DNA of 64,000 nucleotides from DRYM01 sp964564025 (GCA_964564025.1 CAZLZO010000001.1:62001-126000); one strand, 5' to 3'. Positions 1 to 9,079 are shown, counted from the stretch's first letter. The notes: generated from the sequence alone by a model not told the origin. A program made the numbers and translations.

Positions 1-1862
1 ACTCTAACATCTGGTGTGTAAATGTATCCTTCTCTATCGTTTAGTAAGGGTATTTCTGATGAGGGGACACCTATTGATGAGAAATATTCTATGTCACTCC
101 TATACTTTGTTCTTAAAACTATGAGAGTGTTCATGTTTGCTAAAAGCTGTTTTTCGATAATCGTAGCTAACTGGGTTATTGCTATAAGCCCTATCCTAAA
201 CTTTCTTCCTTCACGAGCTATTCGCGCAAAAGCATTTCTAGGGCTCCTAACTTTTTCGGGTGAAAGATAAAGGGGTGCTTCTTCAGAAACTATTGCTACA
301 ACATTTTTCCTGCTTAGTTCTCTAGGATCCAATCCTATTCTACCACTTAGAATTCTCCTAACAACATTGAGCACTACAGCATCGGCTTGGGCTGAAGGCG
401 CAGAGGAAACATCGAGTATTACTATGTTTCCCTCTTCAATTTTCTTAATTATTGAATCAATGCTTAACCCTCTTTCAATAACTGATAGTTCATCAGAAAC
501 ACTAATTCTATACCACTTATAATTTGCTAGGTTCTGTTTAACTCTTAAAACAGGGCTTTTAGCTATTTCCTCAAGAAGCCTACGTAGGGAACCTGGTTTC
601 TTAAAAACATCACTTAATTTAAAAATGCTTTTATCGTCAGAGTAAACTGTTACAACTCCTCCGTTTTCGGAAATACTTTTCGGCTTAATGTTTAGGAGAG
701 CTAATAAGCGTGTTCTCCAAACCCTAAGCTTCTGAATATACATTCCCTGTTGAACAAACTCCCTATAAACACCCTTCTTCTCTTTTTCCCCAACACCTTC
801 GCTATTACACATGTTATCAACTACGGCTATGAATAGCGGAATTAAATGACCACTTAGTACTCCTTCTCTACTCCTAAACATTTCTTTCCAAGTATCAGAT
901 AAATTAGATGCTTCAACTATTGCTTCAAGAGTTTCAAGAATAATCTCTAATGTAGCTGCTTCCTCATCGGATACCTCAAGCGCCATTGAAACATCATTTA
1001 CTGTTAAACTTCCAATGTTTATTGCTGCTTCTCTTATCTCCACATTACCATATGTTTGTGGTTCTCTTTCCGTAAAAGAGAGCTTATATACATGAATTCT
1101 TTCCTTCAACACATCTTCAGAATTATTGCTTAAAATAGCTTTAGAAAGCTTGTTAAGGAAAAATTCTCCCCCACCACTTGAATACTTACTATACTCTCCA
1201 TGCCTATCTATTATGAGCCAACTTATCGGTGATTTCCCATGGAGAGCCCAGTCCAGAATTATACCCATAATCCCGGTTGTTTTCCCGGCACCAGTTTGTC
1301 CAGAGACAAGAATGTGTTTTGGAATTAAAGATTCTATATCAACCTTTATTTCTGCTCTATCAAAATACTTTAGAGCTTTCTCGCTTTCCGTTGATGCTGA
1401 GCCACTTCTTAGAATAGCTATTGGCACTGTTTTTTCTAAATATTCCTGTACAGGAATTCCTAAACTGAACATATACATTATTTTCTCAGATTCTTCATCA
1501 CCGCTTTCAAGCCTATAAACTTCAGTATTAAGTGGTGGAGGAGTTGCGGGCCTTGAAACATAGATTCTATCTCCTTCCTCGATAACTAAGAACATAGGTG
1601 ATGTTATAATGGTTCTTTCCTTTCCTGCTTCAATAAGCGCTCCGCTAGGCTCAACTTTCCTAGGCAGGAGACCTAAAGTTTTATTAGCTCCTGCTGGGAG
1701 CTTATTTAAAACATCATCTACGTGAAGCAATAGAACTTTACTTAACCCCTTAAGTTTAACGTAAAGTATGTCCCCTATGCTTATTCCTAAACTACTCTGG
1801 TGACCTGCAATTAACACTTTATCTTTAGAAGACTCGAAAATCCATCCAACAAATTTACCCAT
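1..1862 (-). CDS. herA: HerA hexameric DNA-end resection ATPase (3' end cut by window edge)
   Basis: The open frame begins at ATG 1862-1860 and stays open to base 1, so about 620 residues are visible and the C-terminus is missing. An N-terminal beta-barrel-like region (HAS domain) is followed by a P-loop, SGQTGAGKTT, at about residues 187-196, a DRHGEYS stretch about 35 residues later, a hydrophobic strand ending VILDVS, an IVSEEAPL Walker-B-type strand, and an AITQLA sensor segment followed by NMNTLIVLR, all in HerA/FtsK order. HerA pairs with the NurA nuclease and resects DNA ends with Mre11-Rad50. It starts 2 bases after nurA stops and is last in a mre11-nurA-herA operon. Confidence 0.93.
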   Translation of the reverse strand, partial: MGKFVGWIFESSKDKVLIAGHQSSLGISIGDILYVKLKGLSKVLLLHVDDVLNKLPAGANKTLGLLPRKVEPSGALIEAGKERTIITSPMFLVIEEGDRIYVSRPATPPPLNTEVYRLESGDEESEKIMYMFSLGIPVQEYLEKTVPIAILRSGSASTESEKALKYFDRAEIKVDIESLIPKHILVSGQTGAGKTTGIMGIILDWALHGKSPISWLIIDRHGEYSKYSSGGGEFFLNKLSKAILSNNSEDVLKERIHVYKLSFTEREPQTYGNVEIREAAINIGSLTVNDVSMALEVSDEEAATLEIILETLEAIVEASNLSDTWKEMFRSREGVLSGHLIPLFIAVVDNMCNSEGVGEKEKKGVYREFVQQGMYIQKLRVWRTRLLALLNIKPKSISENGGVVTVYSDDKSIFKLSDVFKKPGSLRRLLEEIAKSPVLRVKQNLANYKWYRISVSDELSVIERGLSIDSIIKKIEEGNIVILDVSSAPSAQADAVVLNVVRRILSGRIGLDPRELSRKNVVAIVSEEAPLYLSPEKVRSPRNAFARIAREGRKFRIGLIAITQLATIIEKQLLANMNTLIVLRTKYRSDIEYFSSIGVPSSEIPLLNDREGYIYTPDVR

Positions 1863-1864
1863 AA

Positions 1865-3208
1865 TTACTCACCATAACCATATCTTAACCTCATACTTCC
1901 ACTTATTATTTGGAGAAGCGTTTTAAGCATTGAGAGATTGTTTCCAGCAGATTTTAAAGCAGCAACTTCCATATATGCTATAATCGACTTCCTATGTTCA
2001 CTACTTATTCTAACGTGCTCATCAACTTCCATAAGCCCCATAGGGGGTCTTCCTGTGAGAGGACTTTTAATGTTAAATATTTTTAAAATACCTTCCTCAA
2101 CTTTAGAGTTTACCTTTAAAACGTTTTCAGGGAATGTTCTCAAAACTCTTTTACTTTTCTCTTTAACATAATATATTGTTGGCTTCTCTGAGTATACATC
2201 CAATACCATAACATGGTTTCCATCCATTGTTAAAGGAAATCTAAGCACCCAAACATTGTTTTGAGGAAATACCTTAAGACTAAACATTTTAACAATGCTT
2301 TCAATAACTTCCCTGGGTATTTTATCTTTAGACTCGGCTTCTTCAAACATCATTTTCAACATGTTCAGCTCTTTATCATCAATTACCGTGTAAAGTTCAT
2401 ATTTACCTTCTTTAAGGAATTTCCCGAAAAGATCCATTGCCCTAGAGACTGTAGGGAATGCTGTAGTTTTCGATATGCCATAGACTCCTTCAAGACATTC
2501 CCTGATGACATTTGATTTATTAAGTCTCGTAAGAATAGATAAAATGTCTATTCCATCTATTTTGTAACTTTCCCTAGCTTTTTTAGGTCTAAGCCATCTA
2601 ACAAGAGTGCCATCAATAACTACTTTATCTAATTTTGCCTCCTTTAATATTTTAAGTCCATAAGCTAATTCTAAAAGACTTTCAATGTATTTTGAAAGCT
2701 TACGGTATAATCGGGGCTTCTTAATTTCTACTGTTAAACCTAAAGTTTCAAGAATTCCCGTTATTTCCTTAGAAATTTTCTCCGCATCTTTAGGTGATTC
2801 GAAGAGGAGTGATTTTTTCTCGGGACACCTAATTTCCACTTCAAAAAAGTACTTCATGGATCCATTAATCATTTTTCTTCTCTTAGTTACAGTTAAAATG
2901 ACTCTTTCTATAGGTGGATATTGTTTTAAACCTTCAATATTGCTTATTAAGCTAAGCTCTCCTGTAGGCTCACGAATTAAGGCTCCAAGCTGAATGTACA
3001 TGAGCGCTGCAATTGATAAATCTAAAGGATATATTCCAGCATCTACGAAACCTATTCTTGATGGAAAAGTTTTTTCAAGAACCTTTACCTTGTAGTATTT
3101 TTCAAAAGACTTCCTTATGAGAATGGTTATTGGGTCTTCAGATACTTCGCTTATTTGCTTAGAGATTCTACTTAGCAAATCACCTAAACTATCAATTAAT
3201 GAGCTCAT
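1865..3208 (-). CDS. nurA: NurA 5'-3' nuclease
   Basis: A 447-residue NurA-family nuclease, at the long end for the family. The first metal-binding motif is FVDAGIYPLD (Asp56), and a second conserved acidic strand reads VVIDGTLVRW near residue 196. NurA is a Mn-dependent RNase H-like nuclease that acts with HerA to cut back 5' strands at double-strand breaks. The gene overlaps the end of mre11 by 4 bases (ATGA) and is followed 2 bases later by herA, so the three are translationally coupled. Identification rests on both motifs and on this context. Confidence 0.92.
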   Translation of the reverse strand: MSSLIDSLGDLLSRISKQISEVSEDPITILIRKSFEKYYKVKVLEKTFPSRIGFVDAGIYPLDLSIAALMYIQLGALIREPTGELSLISNIEGLKQYPPIERVILTVTKRRKMINGSMKYFFEVEIRCPEKKSLLFESPKDAEKISKEITGILETLGLTVEIKKPRLYRKLSKYIESLLELAYGLKILKEAKLDKVVIDGTLVRWLRPKKARESYKIDGIDILSILTRLNKSNVIRECLEGVYGISKTTAFPTVSRAMDLFGKFLKEGKYELYTVIDDKELNMLKMMFEEAESKDKIPREVIESIVKMFSLKVFPQNNVWVLRFPLTMDGNHVMVLDVYSEKPTIYYVKEKSKRVLRTFPENVLKVNSKVEEGILKIFNIKSPLTGRPPMGLMEVDEHVRISSEHRKSIIAYMEVAALKSAGNNLSMLKTLLQIISGSMRLRYGYGE

Positions 3209-4470
3209 TTCTTAAGCTCCCCATATACTTGCTCTAAAATTTTAAAAGCCTCGTCAGCTACTTCCTCGTTAATTTCCGTTTTCCTCATGCCTTCGCTATA
3301 TTCTCTACCTAATGTTGAAATTAAGTTCAAAATTATTTCTGGTGAAAGCTTTAATCCGAATTTCTTAAGTGCTTGCTCAATGGCTTCCTTCTCTAACTCT
3401 TCAATATTTGATAGGTCGGACCTAAATTCCTCGAGAAATGTTATGTATTCTTCTGCAGGTTCGCTTCTAACGATATGTACCCAAGCATTCAAGCTTCTAG
3501 CAACATCATTGATCATTTTTCTTACTCTACTATATTTTTCAATGCTAATTTTACCTGTGTAAACTATTATGCAACGGTATTTTTCATTCATATCTCTTAT
3601 TTTCCTTTTAACTTCGTCAACTACATTTTCTAAACCATAGGTTTCTACTACTTCTACATCTATCCCAAAATTATTTGTTAAGGCCTTTATTGAGGCAGCA
3701 TTTCTTCTTAAATTCACTAGTAATACTCTTCTATTGGTTCTTAGCTTCTTCTTTAAAATATAAGTCTCATATATGTCATTAGCGTCTCTTCCTATAGGCG
3801 ATCCTGGGTAAGCTACGTTGCCTTCAAAAAATTCGCTATAGGGTATTGGGAAGTGTATGTGTCCTAATGCTAAATATTTGAAGTGTTTATGAATTGAAGC
3901 ATAGGCTTCTTCAGAAAGTTTAATCATACTATATTTTGGGCTTATTTTTGAAATATCTATGCCTGAATAAATGTAAAGGCCTGTATGTGCTATGAGAATA
4001 TTGTCCTTGTTTTCATCGTAATCTTCATAAACCACTTTGCGGCGCTCAAGATATTCTACTTCTCTCTCCCCTCTCAAACCAGGTAATCCGTAGAAAACTA
4101 CTCCATCGACTTCTAAGGGTTTTAAATAAAGTTTATAGTTTTTCTCCTCATGTTTTGTTAAATGTACTAAACCTACTTCCCCTAAGATAGAGAGAACACC
4201 ATGCCCCCTAGCTGTTAAGTCATGAGAACCAGGAGTAACTATGAATCTTAGCCCTTCTCGAACTCCTTTCTTAATTATTCTAACAACGTTTAATGTTGTT
4301 TCATGCCCTAATCTAGGTGTTTCAAATAAATCGCCAGCTACAATAACGTTCTTTACGTTTTCTGAAAGTGCTAATTCAACTATTTTCTCTAACGACTCCA
4401 AATTAGCTTTTCTAAGTACTGTGTGTGGAAATGCGCCAATATGAATATCAGCTGTGTGAATAAAGTTCAA
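3205..4470 (-). CDS. mre11: Mre11 double-strand break repair phosphoesterase
   Basis: A 421-residue calcineurin-type metallophosphoesterase. Visible metal motifs are DIH (Asp8, His10), GDLFE (Asp47), GSHD (81-84), HTGL and GHIH. The usual GNHD motif has Ser82 in place of the metal-bridging Asn. The start is TTG at 4470, supported by AGGTG about 10 bases upstream. Mre11 processes DNA ends, normally with Rad50. No rad50 lies next to it: nurA follows directly with a 4-base overlap, and the gene on the other side belongs to a molybdenum-cofactor pair. Confidence 0.92.
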   Translation of the reverse strand: MNFIHTADIHIGAFPHTVLRKANLESLEKIVELALSENVKNVIVAGDLFETPRLGHETTLNVVRIIKKGVREGLRFIVTPGSHDLTARGHGVLSILGEVGLVHLTKHEEKNYKLYLKPLEVDGVVFYGLPGLRGEREVEYLERRKVVYEDYDENKDNILIAHTGLYIYSGIDISKISPKYSMIKLSEEAYASIHKHFKYLALGHIHFPIPYSEFFEGNVAYPGSPIGRDANDIYETYILKKKLRTNRRVLLVNLRRNAASIKALTNNFGIDVEVVETYGLENVVDEVKRKIRDMNEKYRCIIVYTGKISIEKYSRVRKMINDVARSLNAWVHIVRSEPAEEYITFLEEFRSDLSNIEELEKEAIEQALKKFGLKLSPEIILNLISTLGREYSEGMRKTEINEEVADEAFKILEQVYGELKK

Positions 4471-4527
4471 GCGTTAAGCACACCTCTAGCTAATCGTTTA
4501 CCTACATGTTGTTTTTCTAACTTTCCC

Positions 4528-5133
4528 CTACTTAACTAAACCTTGCTTTCTAAGCTTCTCTAAATCTTCAGGAGTATCTATATCTATGTATATTTCAGGA
4601 GAATTTACTGGAACTTCAACTATTCTATCGCTATACTTTTTAACAACAAACTTTAGCCCATATGTTTCTTCAGAAATACTCATTAAATCATAATATAGTT
4701 TCATGTTGAAAAGTATTGGATGGCCTCTTCTACCCTTATATGATGGAACAACTATTTCCGGCTTAGCTTCAATAAACATCTCTATGACCTTATTTATAGT
4801 TTCATGCGTTATGAGAAGATTGTCTGCAGGAAGTATCGCTATGCCCTCAGCATTAACAACCTTAGCTGCTAAAACAGCTGCTTTAACAGAAGAGCTCATT
4901 CCTTCCTCATAGTTAACGTTGTAAACAAATGTTATAGGTAAGCCGCTTAATTCATCAATTATTTTTTCAGCTTCAAAACCTACAATAACAAAAATTTTTT
5001 CCGCTTTAGATTTCAAAGCTTCTTCAGTAACCTTTCGTATAATTGTTTTATCATTTATTTTTTCAAGTAACTTATTTCTACCATATCTCTCAGATTTTCC
5101 TGCAGCAAGTATAGCTAATGCAATCATTTTCAA
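4528..5133 (-). CDS. MobA/MocA-like molybdopterin nucleotidyltransferase
   Basis: This 201-residue protein has an N-terminal nucleotide-binding motif LAAGKSERYGRNKLL (about 8-22), a central LPADN metal-binding segment and the GRRGHPILF loop of MocA-type transferases. Such enzymes attach CMP (or GMP) to molybdopterin. The start is TTG at 5133, 3 bases after the xdhC stop, so it is coupled to xdhC. XdhC binds the finished cofactor and passes it to molybdenum hydroxylases, which supports a MocA role over a sugar nucleotidyltransferase. CTP versus GTP preference cannot be read with certainty. Confidence 0.85.
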   Translation of the reverse strand: MKMIALAILAAGKSERYGRNKLLEKINDKTIIRKVTEEALKSKAEKIFVIVGFEAEKIIDELSGLPITFVYNVNYEEGMSSSVKAAVLAAKVVNAEGIAILPADNLLITHETINKVIEMFIEAKPEIVVPSYKGRRGHPILFNMKLYYDLMSISEETYGLKFVVKKYSDRIVEVPVNSPEIYIDIDTPEDLEKLRKQGLVK

Positions 5134-5136
5134 ACA

Positions 5137-5961
5137 TCACACTATTGATAAGTGTTTTCCTGAAGCCCCTCTCTCTATTTTAAGTATTTCAGCTAGAACA
5201 CTTACAGCTATTTCTTCAGGTGTTTTCGCTCCAATATCGATACCTACTGGGGCATAAACTCTTCCTTTAAGCTTTTCTAAACTGTATCCTTCTTCTTGGA
5301 GCTTTTGAAGATACGTTCTTATCTTACTTCTTGAACCTAAAACACCTATGTACTTAGCTTGCGAATTTAATGCCTTCTTTAAAGCCACGTAGTCGTGGTT
5401 TATTTCCCCATGCACTATTAACACATAGTCTCCACTACCTATATTGGCTTCATCTATTGCTTTACCCCATTCATTTACAATTATTTTTTCAACATTAGGG
5501 AATTTTTCGGGTAAAGCATGCTTAGGATTATCGTCTATGACCCATACGCGATAGCCTAAAAGAGCTGCTAAATTAGCTAAAGGTTTTCCAACATGTCCCA
5601 CACCTAAAACTAAAATTCTAGGCCTAGGCTTGATAACATCTATAAAAACGGTCAAAACACCGCCACATATGAGCCCAGTTTTGTAAGCACCTAAAGGTAC
5701 GTTATCTTCTCTAAAAGCAAGCTTTACAGTTTTAGGTTTTCCCTCATTAAGGGCCTTGATGGCCTCTTTAATAACCATTCTTTCAAAAGGACCACCACCT
5801 ATTGTTCCAATAGTTTTACCATCAGGAAACACTAACATTTTAGTTCCAGGGCCTCTAGGTCCGGAACCTTCTTTTTCAACAATTATGCATAGTGCTACAG
5901 GTTCCTCTTTATCTACAGCTTCCTTTAAAGCACTAATTACTGCCTTATCGGATGCGTTCAT
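5137..5961 (-). CDS. xdhC: XdhC/CoxI family molybdenum-cofactor chaperone
   Basis: A 274-residue protein of normal size for the family. The N-terminal XdhC/CoxI domain shows GSGPRGPGTKMLVF and GTIGGGPFE, then ICGGVLTVF. The C-terminal half is a Rossmann domain starting LVLGVGHVGKPLA, with IGVLGSRSK and the closing PVGIDIGAKTPEEIAVS motif. The family binds Mo-cofactor, helps its sulfuration and inserts it into xanthine- or CO-dehydrogenase-type enzymes. No such enzyme is in the window, so the client is unknown. It is first in a two-gene unit with the MocA-like gene; an inverted repeat lies about 50 bases upstream. Confidence 0.92.
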   Translation of the reverse strand: MNASDKAVISALKEAVDKEEPVALCIIVEKEGSGPRGPGTKMLVFPDGKTIGTIGGGPFERMVIKEAIKALNEGKPKTVKLAFREDNVPLGAYKTGLICGGVLTVFIDVIKPRPRILVLGVGHVGKPLANLAALLGYRVWVIDDNPKHALPEKFPNVEKIIVNEWGKAIDEANIGSGDYVLIVHGEINHDYVALKKALNSQAKYIGVLGSRSKIRTYLQKLQEEGYSLEKLKGRVYAPVGIDIGAKTPEEIAVSVLAEILKIERGASGKHLSIV

Positions 5962-6010
5962 GATCTAATCCTCTACGTCAACTAAAAGCGCTTCCCGTAT
6001 TAATGTATAA

Positions 6011-6028
6011 GTAAACAACTTTGTTTAC
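6011..6028. promoter_or_regulatory. Perfect inverted repeat upstream of xdhC
   Basis: GTAAACAA and TTGTTTAC form perfect 8-base arms around CT. The site lies between the end of the nucleoside phosphorylase gene and the start of xdhC, about 50 bases before the xdhC start, where an operator would act on the xdhC-mocA pair. There is no T-run after it in either direction, so an operator is more likely than a terminator. Confidence 0.4.
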
Positions 6029-6038
6029 ATATCTATTG

Positions 6039-6770
6039 TTAGCCTTCCTCCCTAAGTATTTTAAGCGCTTCAAGAACTATTTGAAACATTTGCTGCCGTT
6101 TTTCATCAACTATTTTCTCAAAATACCCTAAACCTTGTTTCGTGTGTATTTCAGCAGCATAGTTTGTAATTAGAGTTACTGTTGCATAACATAAGTTAAG
6201 TTCTTTAGCCAATGCCGCTTCAGGCATAGTCGTCATATTGACAATATCTGCTCCAAGCATTCGTAAAGAAGCTGCTTCAGCAGGTGTCATGAGACGTGGA
6301 CCTTCAATTACGGCGATTACTGCTTCTGAAAGAAAGTATTTTAGAACTCTTTCTGAAGATTTTTCAAGAACTTTAACTAATTTTCCACAAAATGGTTCTG
6401 AAAAATCTATGTGGACAGGCTTATCCTCAAAGAACGTAATTTCCCTATTCTTGGTAAAATCTATAATATCGGTCGGGATAATAATCATTCCAGGTTTTAA
6501 AATTTTCCTTAGGGAATATGCTTGGTCTATTGCTATAATGTATTCAGCACCCCTACTTTTCATAAGCCAAATATTTCCTCTATAATTTACCTTATGCGGT
6601 TGTTGGATACTTTCTTTACCATGTCTAGGTATGAAAATTACTTTTAACCCTTCAATTTCAGTTTCCATAAACTCAACCTTTCCATAAACAGTTTCTGTAG
6701 TTAACCATGACTCATTAGGTAATAGTCTTTCAAAACCGGCTCCAGCTATGATACCTACAGTTTTAGTCAT
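6039..6770 (-). CDS. MTAP/MTIP-family nucleoside phosphorylase
   Basis: A 243-residue PNP/MTAP-family phosphorylase. It opens with VGIIAGAGFERLL (phosphate loop) and contains HKVNYRGNIW, IIPTDIIDFTKNR, GPRLMTPAEAASLR and NMTTMPEAALAKEL, the family's nucleoside and phosphate motifs. It cleaves methylthio- or purine nucleosides phosphorolytically for salvage. After the NMTT motif it has TNYAAEIH where methylthioadenosine enzymes have a DYDCW-type segment; that form is seen in enzymes preferring 6-oxopurines (methylthioinosine). The exact substrate is therefore inferred. It is a single minus-strand gene. Confidence 0.88.
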   Translation of the reverse strand: MTKTVGIIAGAGFERLLPNESWLTTETVYGKVEFMETEIEGLKVIFIPRHGKESIQQPHKVNYRGNIWLMKSRGAEYIIAIDQAYSLRKILKPGMIIIPTDIIDFTKNREITFFEDKPVHIDFSEPFCGKLVKVLEKSSERVLKYFLSEAVIAVIEGPRLMTPAEAASLRMLGADIVNMTTMPEAALAKELNLCYATVTLITNYAAEIHTKQGLGYFEKIVDEKRQQMFQIVLEALKILREEG

Positions 6771-6864
6771 ACTCCTTCCTCATAATAACGGTGAAGTTAC
6801 TTATGTGAAATATGTTTTTACTTGTTAAAATAGATAGTTATCAAAGATAAGGTGGATGAAGTAA

Positions 6865-7737
6865 ATGAGGCTAGCATTAAACATAGTAACAGACATTACG
6901 TTAGATTACGCTATTAAAGTGTCTGAAGAAGCTGTAAGATTCGGTGCAGAATCAATATGGATAGGTGAAACACGGAATTTACCGCATCCCTTCACATACT
7001 TGCTACCCATATCTGAAAGAGTCAAGGTAACTTTAGGAACAAGTATTATTTCTGCATACCTAAACGACCCTGCTAGCGTCATTGAATTTTCAAGGAAACT
7101 TTTAAGGAACAATATTCCCGCGTTCATAGTAGGTGTTGGTTTAGGCGATATAGACTATTTAAAGGTAAAAGGTGTTGAACCGAAGAATCCATTAGACTTT
7201 ATGAGGAAATATGTTTCTAAGCTACTTGAGTGTCTTCCTGAGAAAGCATCAGTTATCGTAGGAACTGCAGGCAGAAGAATGGCTAATTTATCATGCAAAA
7301 TTACCGGCGCTGTTTTATTAAACTTTGTTCATCCAGACTATATTAAGTGGGTTAAAAGAGGCATTGAGGTTAAATGTGAGATAAATGTTATTGGACCAGC
7401 TCTTCTTAAAACATTTGACAGTAGATTAATTAGGGCTTTACGAATAGCTTCTGCAATAGTCTTGAAGGGCATGAATGAGAAGTTTCTTAGGAACTTCGGT
7501 TTCGAAAGCCTTGCTGAAGATATTAAAAAGATTCTTAGCAGTGGAGACTATTGGAAGCTAAGAAGGTACGATAATGTTCTTTTAGATAAATTTGCAATTT
7601 ACGGTGACATAGTAGATTTTGAAACGAGAATAGAGGAGCTTTCCAAATTAACCGTTAATCGCCTAATTCTTGGCCCACCAATTTATAGGGATAGGAATCT
7701 TATTGAAAAAGTATTCTCTAAGCTAAGAAAGTATTAA
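6865..7737 (+). CDS. Luciferase-like (LLM) flavin/F420-dependent oxidoreductase
   Basis: A 290-residue TIM-barrel protein of the bacterial luciferase-like family, resembling archaeal F420-dependent methylene-tetrahydromethanopterin reductase but shorter than its usual about 320-330 residues. The N-terminal part (AVRFGAESIWIGE, then VTLGTSIIS and PASVIEF) matches the first three barrel strands, and VGVGLGDIDYLKVKGV matches the cofactor region. Start ATG 6865 follows AGGTGG. Whether it binds F420 or FMN, and its substrate, cannot be told. Its 3' end overlaps the converging gene at 7718. Confidence 0.75.
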   Translation: MRLALNIVTDITLDYAIKVSEEAVRFGAESIWIGETRNLPHPFTYLLPISERVKVTLGTSIISAYLNDPASVIEFSRKLLRNNIPAFIVGVGLGDIDYLKVKGVEPKNPLDFMRKYVSKLLECLPEKASVIVGTAGRRMANLSCKITGAVLLNFVHPDYIKWVKRGIEVKCEINVIGPALLKTFDSRLIRALRIASAIVLKGMNEKFLRNFGFESLAEDIKKILSSGDYWKLRRYDNVLLDKFAIYGDIVDFETRIEELSKLTVNRLILGPPIYRDRNLIEKVFSKLRKY

Positions 7738-8377
7738 CTACTTCAATAATGATTTCCGGGGCTTTCGAACCAAAAAACCTCAGATTTCTTTTAAGCTCAA
7801 TACCTAAAGCCTCTGTTTTCGGAGGCTTCCCGAAATACTTAATTAAAGCACCACCCTTGAATGGCTTATCTACACTAACCCTCAACCCTCTTTTTCGAAG
7901 TTTCTCTACAATTTTCTCTAAAACATTCCTACTTACTGAAGAATACCCGTTAGTTGATAAGCAAACATCAGGCCATACGCTAATATTCTTCATTCCATGA
8001 ACATCTATTATATATTTAATCTCCCCTTCATTAACAAGTTGCTCAATTCTCCTCCATAATGGCGTTTTCCTACCATACTCCTTATTTAAATTGTAATAAG
8101 GAATGTTTAAGCCATCAACATGGTCAACCTTACTTATCGTTGGAAGTACTGCCCAACTATTTGTTGCAATAGCTGCCTTAAACGCTATTTCCCACGTTAA
8201 AAAATCAACTGCTGATCTTGAAGGTATAAGTTCTGAGAAAGCATATTCTAAACCAAGCTCTTTAATTTTACCCACAATATCCTTAAACCTGTCCGTACCG
8301 AAACCGTGAAGAGCAGTTATTAATACAGGTTTCTTACCTGAAACTTCAACATACCCTTCAATTACGTTCAGATTCAC
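7718..8377 (-). CDS. N-formylglutamate amidohydrolase-like protein
   Basis: About 219 residues. Motifs are TALHGFGTDR near the N-terminus, YIIDVHGMKN in the middle, and PFKGGALIKYFG followed by ALGIELKRNLR, which match the metal-site pattern of FGase-like zinc amidohydrolases. I place the start at GTG 8377 because GGAGGG lies 7 bases upstream; an in-frame TTG at 8392 would put that GGAGG inside the gene. The substrate is unknown, and archaeal members need not act on formylglutamate. Confidence 0.7.
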   Translation of the reverse strand: MNLNVIEGYVEVSGKKPVLITALHGFGTDRFKDIVGKIKELGLEYAFSELIPSRSAVDFLTWEIAFKAAIATNSWAVLPTISKVDHVDGLNIPYYNLNKEYGRKTPLWRRIEQLVNEGEIKYIIDVHGMKNISVWPDVCLSTNGYSSVSRNVLEKIVEKLRKRGLRVSVDKPFKGGALIKYFGKPPKTEALGIELKRNLRFFGSKAPEIIIEVVNTFLA

Positions 8378-8480
8378 TAAATAACCCTCCAATAGCCTCA
8401 GAGACTAAGTTAGTATATTTAAGTTATTCCAAACATTTTTGAGAAACAAAGTAGTATAGTAGTATGATGTAGGGAAAGCC

Positions 8481-8621
8481 ATGAGGAAGAGAAAAGTAAA
8501 GGTTACTTTAAGTGAAGATATTCTTAAGCTTATAGTTGAAGGTAAAGTGAAGTTAGTTAAAGATGTGAAAATAAAGTATGGTAAATATAAAATTATTAAA
8601 AGATATGTTCCTAAGAAGTGA
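8481..8621 (+). CDS. 46-residue basic small protein upstream of retropepsin-like gene
   Basis: ATG 8481 follows GGGA with a 5-base spacer, and TGA ends at 8621, seven bases before the next gene. The product is very basic (many Lys/Arg), starting MRKRKVKVTLSEDILKLI, with a short beta-strand/helix pattern like small DNA-binding antitoxin-type proteins. I do not recognise a named family. Tight spacing to the following retropepsin-like gene suggests one transcript. Confidence 0.6.
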   Translation: MRKRKVKVTLSEDILKLIVEGKVKLVKDVKIKYGKYKIIKRYVPKK

Positions 8622-8628
8622 AAATACA

Positions 8629-9045
8629 ATGGCTGTTAGAGTTAAATTGAGAATTTCTAGAAGAAGTAAGAACATATCAGAGACACTTATAGTACTGGTC
8701 AACGGCAGTGCGGAAAGCGAGGAACCAGTAATAGCCGTTACGCCGGACACAGCCTTAAAACTTGGCTTCTCACTTAACGACTTCGAATTAGTTGAAGTAG
8801 AGTTAGCTTCAGGCAAAACATATAATCTTATTTCGAAGGAAAAGGTCGTATTAGAGCTATTAGATGAAAAAGGACGTGTTCTCTCAACAACATACGCATA
8901 CTTAACTGTAGATGATAACCTCACAGAACCATTAATAACCGATGCTGCAATTGATGAGTTAGGGATACAAGTCATTAGTTTTAAAAAAGGTTTATGGAGG
9001 CATCTTAACGACCCTACAAATGTAGTTAGAAAAAGCGCTAAATAA
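8629..9045 (+). CDS. Retropepsin-like (clan AA) fold protein lacking catalytic Asp
   Basis: From ATG 8629 the product has 138 residues (an in-frame ATG at 8578 would overlap the small ORF). The layout resembles archaeal retropepsin-like proteins: a VRVKLRI strand, a LIVLVNGSA segment where DTGA is expected, a PDTALKLGF helix, ELASGKTY (matching the usual LADG), and a C-terminal LITDAAIDELGIQV (matching LLG..TLE.LGL). The catalytic Asp is replaced (VNGSA), so it is probably not a protease. Family assignment is by pattern and should be confirmed by structure search. Confidence 0.65.
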   Translation: MAVRVKLRISRRSKNISETLIVLVNGSAESEEPVIAVTPDTALKLGFSLNDFELVEVELASGKTYNLISKEKVVLELLDEKGRVLSTTYAYLTVDDNLTEPLITDAAIDELGIQVISFKKGLWRHLNDPTNVVRKSAK

Positions 9046-9079
9046 TATTATTTTAAAAACTCATGGAGTTTAGTTATTC

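Noticed and set aside
1126..1518. Long plus-strand ORF inside herA
   Set aside because: It is antisense to a clear HerA frame and reads as low-complexity Ser/Ile/Pro-rich sequence typical of shadow frames.
8553..8975. 140-codon minus-strand ORF over the retropepsin-like gene
   Set aside because: Ser/Thr-rich antisense shadow; the plus frame has better starts, spacing and family pattern.
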